Below are positions 26,093 through 33,612 of a DNA stretch of 42,613 nucleotides, piece by piece. The notes under the pieces were generated by a model. That model had not been told where the DNA came from. It worked only from the letters and a program-made list of their open reading frames with translations, and made no database searches. The DNA is from Methanobacteriota archaeon. GTDB taxonomy: Archaea; Thermoplasmatota; Poseidoniia; Poseidoniales; Thalassarchaeaceae. Position 1 is the stretch's first letter. Every line of letters starts with the position of its first letter. Position numbers and translations under genes: made by a program. The stretch is from the NCBI GenBank assembly GCA_014240285.1, contig JAAZXI010000008.1, positions 1 to 42,613 of the forward strand. Reading direction: 5' to 3'.

Positions 26093-26398
26093 TCAATCAT
26101 AACTGAGGAGGCGTTGGTATCTCCGCCTCTCATCTCGAGCCCAAGCATTGTCCGGCTCGATTTGCAATACACGTTCATAGTACTCTATGGCCTTCCCCCA
26201 TTCTGAAAGATAGCGGCCATACATGTGACCTAAATTATTGAGTACTGGAACGCAATCAGAATCATTCTCCAGAAGTCCCATCAGGATAGATTCGGCCTTA
26301 TTTATATCCAGCATCTCCATGCGTTCTTCCGCCTCTTCTAGGCGCTGCAGTTGTCCCTCAGAGAGACGGTAGACATTACGCCATTGGGGTCCTGACAC
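26093..26398 (-). CDS. TPR-repeat protein
   Basis: A 101-residue helical protein with a tetratricopeptide pair at about 50-95 (VPVLNNLGHMYGRYLSEWGKAIEYYERVLQIEPDNAWARDE), preceded by a charged helical N-terminus (GQLQRLEEAEERMEMLDINKAESIL) that may be a further degenerate TPR. It starts with GTG at 26398. It is likely a protein-interaction adaptor. It is immediately upstream of, and probably co-transcribed with, the divergent FtsZ gene, so an interaction with that protein is worth considering. Confidence 0.7.
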   Translation of the reverse strand: MSGPQWRNVYRLSEGQLQRLEEAEERMEMLDINKAESILMGLLENDSDCVPVLNNLGHMYGRYLSEWGKAIEYYERVLQIEPDNAWARDERRRYQRLLSYD

Positions 26399-26497
26399 AG
26401 TAGTCGCTGGGAGTGTTGTCGTTTGAGGTTTCGCGAATATCTAATGAGCATCATTAGAGGGGCGGATGCGAGACCTTACGAAAGAGGCAAACTGGAA

Positions 26498-26506
26498 CGT
26501 TAATAT
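26498..26506 (+). promoter_or_regulatory. TATA-like box of the respiratory operon
   Basis: CGTTAATAT lies about 40-50 bases before the GTG at 26547. Unlike several other genes here, this one has a Shine-Dalgarno motif (GAGGTG, 26536-26541, five bases before the start), so a short leader of about 20 bases is expected. Between them a partial dyad, CAAGGT at 26514-26519 and ACCTTG at 26531-26536, flanks the likely transcription start. Confidence 0.4.
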
Positions 26507-26546
26507 CCCTATTCAAGGTGGGTTACCTGTACCTTGAGGTGTCAGT

Positions 26547-27359
26547 GTGAGCAGGGTAAGGGCGTACTCCGAGAGACTCTTCGTAATGGGCCTCATTGTC
26601 TTGTTCGTCGCAGGGAGTACTCAGGCTCTGCACAACGGCATAGGGGGCAATGGAGATGACAAGGGGGTAGTCCCTCAAGCGGGCTGCACCTGTCACAACG
26701 AGGCTCCGAGCAATTCGGTGACCGTGCTGGTTGATGGATTGCCTTACCACTATGAGTCTGGGACTGATTACGAACTGATGATTCAGATAATCGGCGGCCC
26801 TGAATTGGATTCCTCCTCCAACACCGGGGGTTTCTCTATGCTTGTCAGCGCCGGGACTCTGGCCGCAGATGAGGGTTATGAGACACTGGTTCAAAACTGG
26901 GAGGGCGATGTTACCACTATGACTCACACCAGCTCCGGTGCGACGACCTCCGACAGGACATGGGGCGTCATATGGACTGCACCTGCTGCTGGAGAAGGAA
27001 TGGTGAGTCTGTGGCTAGCTGGCAACTCCGTCAACGGAGACTCGGTGCAGAGTGAGCTTGACATGTGGAACAGACTCACAGCCTCTGTCGCCGAGGGAGA
27101 GGATGATGGCAATACGAGAGTGGTCTTCTCTGGTAATGGCACCATAGAGCCACCACCGCCCTCAGAGGGAATCCATATCCACGAGATGGGGGCTGGACTC
27201 AGGGCTCACTGGCTAGGCCTGCTTGGGTTCGCCGCGGTGATAATCGTCCTGCTATTCTGCGGGTTATTCCTGCGTTACGGCTTCTCTAGGCACTACACCG
27301 GAAGGAGCAATCTTCTACGACTCAGGATTAAGCATCTTAGAAGAGGTGATCAACTATGA
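26547..27359 (+). CDS. Membrane-anchored extracytoplasmic protein, choice-of-anchor-V-like, with CTCH motif
   Basis: A 270-residue protein starting at GTG with a GAGGTG site 5 bases away. The signal segment MGLIVLFVAGSTQA is followed by QAGCTCHNEAPSNSVTV and a beta-rich domain ending in RTWGVIWTAPAAGEGMVSLWLAGNSVNGD; this combination resembles Reeler/choice-of-anchor-V domains, which carry a CxxCH near the N-terminus. Here the motif is C-x-C-H, so covalent haem attachment is doubtful. A membrane helix lies near the C-terminus (about 218-243), followed by a basic cytoplasmic tail. It is the first gene of the cytochrome bc-type operon and overlaps the next by ATGA, so it is probably a redox-complex subunit. 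Confidence 0.65.
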   Translation: MSRVRAYSERLFVMGLIVLFVAGSTQALHNGIGGNGDDKGVVPQAGCTCHNEAPSNSVTVLVDGLPYHYESGTDYELMIQIIGGPELDSSSNTGGFSMLVSAGTLAADEGYETLVQNWEGDVTTMTHTSSGATTSDRTWGVIWTAPAAGEGMVSLWLAGNSVNGDSVQSELDMWNRLTASVAEGEDDGNTRVVFSGNGTIEPPPPSEGIHIHEMGAGLRAHWLGLLGFAAVIIVLLFCGLFLRYGFSRHYTGRSNLLRLRIKHLRRGDQL

Positions 27360-27805
27360 ATGAAGATGTTGTCATGAAACTGCTCAGGCAGGTACAGTCT
27401 GGCGAAGTCAGCGTCGAGGATGCTCGCTCTGCTCTCGAAGACACTGTGCTGACGGTGGAGGAATTCAGTGCCGCGGTAGATCATGGAGTGTTCAACGAGC
27501 CCGAGTCGGGTACGGTCGTGCGGGCCTCTGTCTCACCCTTCGGCGATTCCATTCTGATTCTCTTGCTGTCCCTCTGGGGCGTCCTTTGGAGTTTGTACTG
27601 GGCAGGTGGGCTAACCTACGGGCTGTTCAACGGATGGGATCAGCAATTGCTGTCGTTTCATATGGGCATGCTCATGTTGACCATCATCATCCTAGGGATG
27701 GTCTATCTGAAGTTCGTGATGCCAGATGTAGTCATAGTCAAGCACCGAGGTAACAAGTACATCACTTCGAATGATCCTGAGGGATGGAGACAGTATGAGG
27801 TGTGA
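27356..27805 (+). CDS. Small membrane subunit of the cytochrome bc-type operon
   Basis: A 149-residue protein with a soluble N-terminal region of about 55 residues (helical, VVMKLLRQVQSGEVSVEDARSAL), then two hydrophobic helices (about 62-84 and 97-119) and a polar tail. No cofactor motif is visible. Both ends overlap neighbouring genes by ATGA, which argues for tightly coupled expression as an accessory subunit of the Rieske/cytochrome b complex. The N-terminal helical pair resembles short SHOCT-like or helical-bundle segments but cannot be assigned. Confidence 0.65.
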   Translation: MNEDVVMKLLRQVQSGEVSVEDARSALEDTVLTVEEFSAAVDHGVFNEPESGTVVRASVSPFGDSILILLLSLWGVLWSLYWAGGLTYGLFNGWDQQLLSFHMGMLMLTIIILGMVYLKFVMPDVVIVKHRGNKYITSNDPEGWRQYEV

Positions 27806-28662
27806 TGATGGCTAGGAGATTCAGACTCAGACCCATCTCCGGCGATGCCGGAGTTGCTTCGGAGGCTCCGAATATGATTGACAGGAGGGAATTCATGCGC
27901 CACTCCTTCAACACCGCTGCCGGCGTCATCACCATGGCTAGTCTTGGCGCGATTGGTTTCGCCTCTCTGCTGATGGGACAGGCGGATGCGGACGGCGGAG
28001 ATTCTTCCGTGCGCTTCTGGGTGCCCACCGGTGCCGAGGATTCAGCTTGGTACGGTGACTTGCACCTCGAGCAGATGGAGTTCCAGTCGTTTGTCGATGC
28101 CGCTGCAACCTCCACTACAGGGATGGCAGGGGCTTCCGGAGTCTGGTCAGGCCTCCCTGTCAATGTGATTTACGTCCCTCACGATGAGAACTCTCAGACC
28201 ACTCTGGAGGAGAACAAGCCGCGGTTCCAGTTCATGGACGGTTACAACGAGAGTGGTGCCTATGTGGGCTCTGGTTACGAGGTCAACGAGAAGCCAGAGT
28301 ACGAGACCCTGTCGATTCACGACAATATGATCATCATATTCTCAAGGTGCCCGCACCTGTGCTGCATCCCTGGTTGGCAGCTCGTTGCGAATGACTTCAC
28401 AAGCGATCAATGGAGTCCTGGTGGCGGTGATGCCGGTGGCAACAAACTATTCTGCATATGCCACTCCAGTAGGTATGACCCCACGGTCATCGAGAAGAAT
28501 CGTAATAGAAACAGAATCAACGGCTCCGAATTCGACTTCATAGGAGTCAAAAGAACCGGTGGCCCTGCGCCAATGGGTATGCCATTGATTCCATTTGAGG
28601 TCAACGGAGGAATCATCGAGGCCCTTGATGACTTCAAAGACTGGTACACATTTTGTGAGTAG
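27802..28662 (+). CDS. Rieske iron-sulfur protein (TAT-type)
   Basis: A 286-residue Rieske [2Fe-2S] subunit of a bc-type quinol oxidase. The N-terminus carries a twin-arginine pattern (DRREFMRHS at 26-34) before a hydrophobic helix (about 37-58), so the protein is likely exported folded and stays anchored. Box I is CPHLCC at 182-187 (ligands C182, H184; disulfide C187) and box II is CICH at 217-220 (ligands C217, H220; disulfide C219). The usual glycine in box I (CTHLGC) is cysteine here. A long segment separates signal and cluster domain. It overlaps the previous gene by ATGA; cytochrome b follows after 8 bases. Confidence 0.92.
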   Translation: MMMARRFRLRPISGDAGVASEAPNMIDRREFMRHSFNTAAGVITMASLGAIGFASLLMGQADADGGDSSVRFWVPTGAEDSAWYGDLHLEQMEFQSFVDAAATSTTGMAGASGVWSGLPVNVIYVPHDENSQTTLEENKPRFQFMDGYNESGAYVGSGYEVNEKPEYETLSIHDNMIIIFSRCPHLCCIPGWQLVANDFTSDQWSPGGGDAGGNKLFCICHSSRYDPTVIEKNRNRNRINGSEFDFIGVKRTGGPAPMGMPLIPFEVNGGIIEALDDFKDWYTFCE

Positions 28663-28670
28663 GTGATATA

Positions 28671-29537
28671 GTGATTCAATTCTGGTTCCTGTGGCTTTTC
28701 ATTGCCATCGTTGTGGTCCTCGTGGCCTTCACGCTGCGAAAGGAGCGGGACGACATGCCGAGGACCGATATCCTGCGAGCCGTAGAGACCAGTGCAGGCA
28801 GCATGGGTCTAGCGGAGAAGGGTTTCTTGTGGGCATTCTCCTGGCTCGACACCAGATTCCGAATCCAAGACTACTGGGGGATGAGTAAGGACGCATACCA
28901 CCACATGCACCGGCAGATGCCGCTGACACACGCTGAGAAGTACAAGTTGCGTATCATCTGGTACTGGTATCCACTGTACTGCCTCGGAGGGATTTCCTTC
29001 CTCGCCTTCGTCATACTGGTGATCTCGGGGACTGTGCTGGGGTTGTACTATGTCCCAGGAGGAGAGGGGACTCCATCTCCTGCTTACCTCAGTATGGAGT
29101 TCATCATGGTCGACTTGCCGTTCGGCTACATCATGAGATCGATACACCACTGGACAACTCACTTCATGGTGGCAGCGGTGTTCCTGCACATGTGCAGAGT
29201 ATACTTCACTGGGGCGTACCGCAACCCACGTGAGCTAAATTGGCTCATCGGCGTCGCATTGATGTTCTTCACCATCTTCTTCGGTTACTCCGGCTACCTC
29301 TTGCCTTGGGACAGCTTAGCCTTCGGGGCTGCTACTATAGGTATCAACATGGCCAGTTCAACCCCCCTAGTAGGGAGTTGGATGGCCAAGGCGCTGTTCG
29401 CAGGAACCACTCTGTCCGGCCAGACAGTGACTAGGATGTACTTCCTGCATGTGTTCATTCTTCCTGTCCTAGTGACCGGCCTGATTCTGGCGCACCTGTT
29501 TATCGTCTGGGTACAAGGTATTGCGGAGCCACATTGA
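28671..29537 (+). CDS. Cytochrome b, N-terminal (b6-type) part
   Basis: A 288-residue membrane protein covering the haem-binding half of cytochrome b. An initial N-terminal anchor helix (FWLWLFIAIVVVLVAF-like, 1-22) precedes a cytoplasmic segment and four main helices. Haem-ligand histidines lie in helix B (SIHHWTTHFMVAAVFLHMC) and helix D (LHVFILPVLVTGLILAHLF), and SGYLLPWD is the conserved Qo/CD-loop block. The extra N-terminal helix is unusual for b6. It starts with GTG just after GTGATATA and precedes a gene that supplies the C-terminal cytochrome b helices. Confidence 0.92.
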   Translation: MIQFWFLWLFIAIVVVLVAFTLRKERDDMPRTDILRAVETSAGSMGLAEKGFLWAFSWLDTRFRIQDYWGMSKDAYHHMHRQMPLTHAEKYKLRIIWYWYPLYCLGGISFLAFVILVISGTVLGLYYVPGGEGTPSPAYLSMEFIMVDLPFGYIMRSIHHWTTHFMVAAVFLHMCRVYFTGAYRNPRELNWLIGVALMFFTIFFGYSGYLLPWDSLAFGAATIGINMASSTPLVGSWMAKALFAGTTLSGQTVTRMYFLHVFILPVLVTGLILAHLFIVWVQGIAEPH

Positions 29538-29546
29538 GGTGATTGT

Positions 29547-32360
29547 ATGGGTATAATCGACAGGTTTGGGAGAATTGCTGACACTTACATAAGCGAAAGA
29601 GATCAGTTGTTAGAAGCGGATGAGGAGAGGCGCCGGGTTTTCGTCGGTCATGCCTTTTGGCCGACCGAGATCATCAGGGACAGCATTATCCTCGCCGCGA
29701 TGATGGCGGTAATTTCGTTTTACTCATGGATCATCCCTCCACCCCTCCATAGTGCAGCCGACCCATTTGCTCAAGCCGGATTCGTCTTCCCTGACTGGTA
29801 TGTCCTGTTCTCATACGGGTACCTGAGATGGGGTGAGTATCTCCCGCAGTTCATCATCCCGGCGGGACCCATAGGGGACTTCTTCGGCTCACCTGTAATC
29901 GCTTGGAACGCCGGTTGGTGGGGCTCAGCCTTGACAGGCATCCCCGTTGGCCTATTGGCACTACCTCCATTCATCATAGGGAAGAGAGAGAAGAGAGGTG
30001 TCGAGGACCCGTGGTTCGCCACTGCTGGGGCGATCTATCTGGCTCATGTCTGGTTCATCTCCGTTTTCTCGATCAACATCTTCCTCGACCTCTACTCTAA
30101 GGATCTTAGAAATTATTGCTGGTCAAACTCTCACAACGACCTAGTCTGCGGCAGACAGGCCCCTTGGACGGCTGATGTTTTCAATGCCATACCTTGGGTG
30201 TTGACGGGAATATTCGTATTCGCCGTGATATACTTCGGCGTGAGGTGGTTCGTTCTGAACTCAATCGGTGCGAGACTATCTCCGGTTATCGGCAGACAGA
30301 TTGCAATCAGCTCTATCGTGGCTGCCGTAATCATCTCTGTAGTCACATGGCCAATCTACGACAGCGGCTTCTGGGACTACGGTGGCCTTGGTGCGATGGA
30401 TGAAGTAGAGGACCTTGATACCATGCGTGCGCAACCCTCAGACACTCTAGTGCACAAAGGAAATGGTAACGTGTGGACTGACTGGGAGGAGGAATGCCTG
30501 CCCTATTCTGAATACTACAGTGAGCTAGCAGTTTGGGATGACTTTGACTTTGAACATGATGACCATAGTGACTGGTGTGTGATAGCGGCTGCGAATTGGG
30601 CTGATTGGGGAATCTATCAACCGACCAAGAAGGTCATCATAGACTTTTCAGGAGACAATGGGCATGCTGACACTGAGATTGGGAGAAATGCCGGCGGTTC
30701 GGCCACCACATACCCAGGGAATGTAGATCAGTCGCCAATAGCAATCTCTGATAGCAGCACGTTCGAAGTCGAAAATCTTGGGATTTCCAGTGTCCCTGCT
30801 GATGTTGGTTGCACGTTCCGGACGGTTTACACGGATACGGGCGATTCTGCCAGGAATGCGGGAGTTCACTCTCAAAGCATCAAACTCCTAGACTCCTCCG
30901 GGACGATCCTCTGGGAGAATAAGGGTAGTGAGTGTGAGTCAACTACAATCTACCTATCAGCTGGGGCAAGCTACACGGTCAGTTTCTCGTTCAACTCCGA
31001 GGGAGTCAATGAATCCATTTCTATGGCCACGGACTTCTCGGCAGTGGCCTACCAGCCCCTCCTACTCGGCGGAGATGGTACGGCTATCGTCAGGTCCGAA
31101 TCGGCTCTGAGTCTTGATGAGTTGACTGCGCTCTCCCTAGACAACCCAACATACCACAAAAATCCTAAGGGGCTCGATGCTAAGCTGATTTACAGCCTGT
31201 CCATCCCCTGTCTCGGAGTGGGTGCAATCGTGTTCATGGTTATGCGTAGCATGGCCAGAGGATACGAGTGGGAGATGAACAAGTGCTACGGCTGCGACCT
31301 GTGTGACGACGCCTGCCCGGTCAGGCTATTCACTGCCGGTGACAAACTGAACATCATCTACAACACTTGGAACAACGAGGACGACGGTGTCCCGTTGTAC
31401 TCTTGCCTAACCTGCACGGCCTGCACCAATGCCTGCCCGCAGTTGGTGGACTACGACTCCTACGTCGACATTCGCAGAAACCTCATTGTCGGTGGCCCAC
31501 CAGCTACTGAGATTCCACACACACTGCTTCAGGCTGTGCTGGCTGCTGAGGCTGAAGAGGATGCTGACGAGGCCTTCATCTCGATTGAGGACTACCCAAT
31601 AGATTCCAACGTCGGCTACTACCCAGGGTGCGTAGACTATATCGATCAGGAGATGGTTTTCAGTCATGTAAACGAGGGCGAGATGAATCTCGGTGAGACC
31701 ACTACCGCTGCCTTCACACTGTTCGAGGAGATGGGTGAGGACGTCACCTACCTTGGTCGCGACTTCCTGAAGTGCTGCGGTCACGACCAGAAATGGCAGG
31801 GTCTGTCAGAGGTGTTTGAGAAACTGAAGGCCTACAACCAAAAGAAACTGGGTGATAGCGGTATTGACACCTTGGTCACCTCATGTGCAGAGTGTTTTCG
31901 AACCTTCGCTCTAGATTACGAGTTGGACGAGATGAAGGTCATGCACACCACCGAGTACCTAGTCGAGAAGGGTTTTGACATGGAATTGGCTGTGGATGAC
32001 GACGTCACCGTAACCTACCATGACCCATGCCGCCTCGGACGTCAAATGGACCTCTACGACAAGCCCCGCGATCTGGTCGAGTCGGTAGATGGCGTTAGTC
32101 TGGTCGAGATGGAGCACCACGGTGAGGATGCATTGTGCTGCGGCGTCTCCAGCATGATGGCCTGTAACGAGAACAGTAGGGCTCTGCGCCTACAGCGATT
32201 CGACGAGGTGAAGGCGACTGGCGCAGATGTGATGCTTACGACCTGTCCCAAGTGCGTTGCGCATTTCGAGTGCCTCAAGTTAGAAGGGGATCCGCGTCAC
32301 GACTTCGAGATTCTAGACGTTGTCAGTTTCCTCGCCCGCCAGGTGGACTCCAGGAAATAG
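29547..32360 (+). CDS. Fusion: cytochrome b C-terminal half + 8Fe ferredoxin + two CCG (HdrB/D-like) domains
   Basis: A 937-residue fusion. Residues about 40-285 are membrane helices of the cytochrome b C-terminal (subunit IV-like) part, with PDWY at 82-85 in place of PEWY at the quinol-oxidising site. Residues about 290-540 form a beta-rich, probably extracytoplasmic insert, and one helix at about 545-570 returns to the cytoplasm. Two [4Fe-4S] motifs follow (C580/583/586/590 and C620/623/626/630). Two CCG domains complete it: C695, C743-C744, C780xxC783; and C828, C864-C865, C900xxC903, as in HdrB/HdrD, GlpC and SdhE. It may link the quinone pool to a cytoplasmic thiol/disulfide or organic-acid couple. 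Confidence 0.9.
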   Translation: MGIIDRFGRIADTYISERDQLLEADEERRRVFVGHAFWPTEIIRDSIILAAMMAVISFYSWIIPPPLHSAADPFAQAGFVFPDWYVLFSYGYLRWGEYLPQFIIPAGPIGDFFGSPVIAWNAGWWGSALTGIPVGLLALPPFIIGKREKRGVEDPWFATAGAIYLAHVWFISVFSINIFLDLYSKDLRNYCWSNSHNDLVCGRQAPWTADVFNAIPWVLTGIFVFAVIYFGVRWFVLNSIGARLSPVIGRQIAISSIVAAVIISVVTWPIYDSGFWDYGGLGAMDEVEDLDTMRAQPSDTLVHKGNGNVWTDWEEECLPYSEYYSELAVWDDFDFEHDDHSDWCVIAAANWADWGIYQPTKKVIIDFSGDNGHADTEIGRNAGGSATTYPGNVDQSPIAISDSSTFEVENLGISSVPADVGCTFRTVYTDTGDSARNAGVHSQSIKLLDSSGTILWENKGSECESTTIYLSAGASYTVSFSFNSEGVNESISMATDFSAVAYQPLLLGGDGTAIVRSESALSLDELTALSLDNPTYHKNPKGLDAKLIYSLSIPCLGVGAIVFMVMRSMARGYEWEMNKCYGCDLCDDACPVRLFTAGDKLNIIYNTWNNEDDGVPLYSCLTCTACTNACPQLVDYDSYVDIRRNLIVGGPPATEIPHTLLQAVLAAEAEEDADEAFISIEDYPIDSNVGYYPGCVDYIDQEMVFSHVNEGEMNLGETTTAAFTLFEEMGEDVTYLGRDFLKCCGHDQKWQGLSEVFEKLKAYNQKKLGDSGIDTLVTSCAECFRTFALDYELDEMKVMHTTEYLVEKGFDMELAVDDDVTVTYHDPCRLGRQMDLYDKPRDLVESVDGVSLVEMEHHGEDALCCGVSSMMACNENSRALRLQRFDEVKATGADVMLTTCPKCVAHFECLKLEGDPRHDFEILDVVSFLARQVDSRK

Positions 32361-32460
32361 TTACGAATGCATAGTATGCAGGCAATGCTTCCAGATAGTC
32401 ACCGACAGCCTAGTATCAAGGTGACAGAGATAAGCATACATTGAGAATGTGGGGCACTAG

Positions 32461-32802
32461 TTGCCGGACGTGACGGGGATACCAGACCTACTTGCCCGGC
32501 GGGCCGCCGAGCAGAAGCGCATCCGGATGATGCTCGATTCCATGAGAGCAGAAGAGGAGGCCAACATCAAGGGAGGTGAGGACGCTGTCGCATGGGTCAA
32601 ACAAGAGTTGTGCATAGGTTGCGACCAGTGCACTATAGTCTGTGACGATGAAGCCATAGAACTGTACGATACTCCACTCGCAAGCCCGATTATGGAAGTA
32701 GAAGTGAATCGCAAGGCCAAAATCCTGCGAGACGAATGCACAGGGTGTAAGTTGTGTGTCCTAGGCTGCCCGACCGATGCGATAATCATGATTGACAGGT
32801 AG
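32461..32802 (+). CDS. Dicluster ferredoxin-like protein (2[4Fe-4S])
   Basis: A 113-residue protein with a charged helical N-terminus (RRAAEQKRIRMMLDSMRAEEEA, about 13-35) and two [4Fe-4S] motifs: CIGCDQCTIVCDD (50-60) and CTGCKLCVLGCP (93-103). The first lacks the final proline. A 20-residue insert between the clusters resembles dihydropyrimidine-dehydrogenase PreA- or IOR-type ferredoxin modules. The start is TTG at 32461 or GTG at 32470. It lies 100 bases after the fusion gene and may hand electrons to its CCG module. Confidence 0.8.
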   Translation: MPDVTGIPDLLARRAAEQKRIRMMLDSMRAEEEANIKGGEDAVAWVKQELCIGCDQCTIVCDDEAIELYDTPLASPIMEVEVNRKAKILRDECTGCKLCVLGCPTDAIIMIDR

Positions 32803-32810
32803 GAATTAAC

Positions 32811-33110
32811 GTGGAAGACAAGGAGCCGTTGAGATTTGGGGCCGAGTTCGGCCCCAAGAGGAGTAGTCGCTCCAGCGGCGTCTCACTTTCGACATTCAAG
32901 ACCTTAGTGTGGGTGTCCAACATAGGCGGCCTTGTTCTGTTCGTAATTGGACTTGAGCTGATGGTGGTGATGCAGTCATTCTACCTCGGTCTCGGCTGCA
33001 TTGTGGCTGGGATAATCATCGCACTGTTCCCTTCAAACTACGAAATCGTTGGAATGGAAGACATTTCTATCGGGAACGAAGGCAGCGAGTCTGGGGACGA
33101 GGCGGAGTAG
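32811..33110 (+). CDS. Two-helix membrane protein, unknown function
   Basis: A 99-residue protein from a GTG start, 8 bases after the ferredoxin stop. The N-terminal 30 residues are polar (FGAEFGPKRSSRSSG). Two helices follow (TLVWVSNIGGLVLFVIGLELM and FYLGLGCIVAGIIIALF), then a short acidic tail. No motif recognised. Its position suggests an accessory membrane component of the respiratory cluster, or simple co-transcription. Confidence 0.6.
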   Translation: MEDKEPLRFGAEFGPKRSSRSSGVSLSTFKTLVWVSNIGGLVLFVIGLELMVVMQSFYLGLGCIVAGIIIALFPSNYEIVGMEDISIGNEGSESGDEAE

Positions 33111-33114
33111 TTCG

Positions 33115-33612
33115 ATGGAAGTGGGTATCGGGGCGATTGACACCCCCCTAGGTAGAATGGCCATCGTGGCCAGTGACGAAGGGGTCGTCAGACTCGAATG
33201 GAGTGAAGAGTCGGAAAACGAATCTGTGGTGGGCAGACACCACGTGGAAACGGCCAGAGGATGGGTGAGAGCTTTCTTCCAGAAGCGCGAAGCCCCCGTT
33301 CCCGTGCTCGACAGGGAGAGTCTTACTGCGTTCCAGAGAAAGGTCCTTGGAACCCTCCTGGAAGTTGCACCCTTCGGCGAGGTGATTAGTTACGGGGATC
33401 TAGCTCTAGCAGCGGGCTACGAGAACTCCAGCAGAGCTGTCGGTTCGGTCATGGCTGGCAATCCATGGGCCCTGTTGGTCCCCTGCCACAGAGTGGTTCG
33501 CAGAGATGGTGCTTTAGGGAACTACAGCGGCTGCAACGGTCCTGAGACCAAGGCGTGGCTGCTCAAGCACGAAGGTAGGGGGTTGGAACTCGGTCTACGA
33601 TTAGCGAGATAG
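33115..33612 (+). CDS. ogt: Methylated-DNA--protein-cysteine methyltransferase
   Basis: A 165-residue suicide repair protein that takes alkyl groups from O6-alkylguanine (and O4-alkylthymine) onto its own cysteine. The active site VPCHRVV is at 122-128 with C124, preceded by the AAGYENSSRAVGSVMAGNP recognition helix (usual RAVGxAxxxNP) and followed by GNYSGCNGPETKAWLLKHEG. The N-terminal ribonuclease-like half is short. ATG at 33115 is taken; the frame is open to 33049 inside the previous gene. It ends directly at the stop of the convergent asparagine synthase gene. Confidence 0.93.
   Translation: MEVGIGAIDTPLGRMAIVASDEGVVRLEWSEESENESVVGRHHVETARGWVRAFFQKREAPVPVLDRESLTAFQRKVLGTLLEVAPFGEVISYGDLALAAGYENSSRAVGSVMAGNPWALLVPCHRVVRRDGALGNYSGCNGPETKAWLLKHEGRGLELGLRLAR

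Noticed and set aside
26688-26699. Canonical cytochrome c haem site
   Set aside because: The motif is C-x-C-H rather than CxxCH, so I report it as an open question and not as a cytochrome c.
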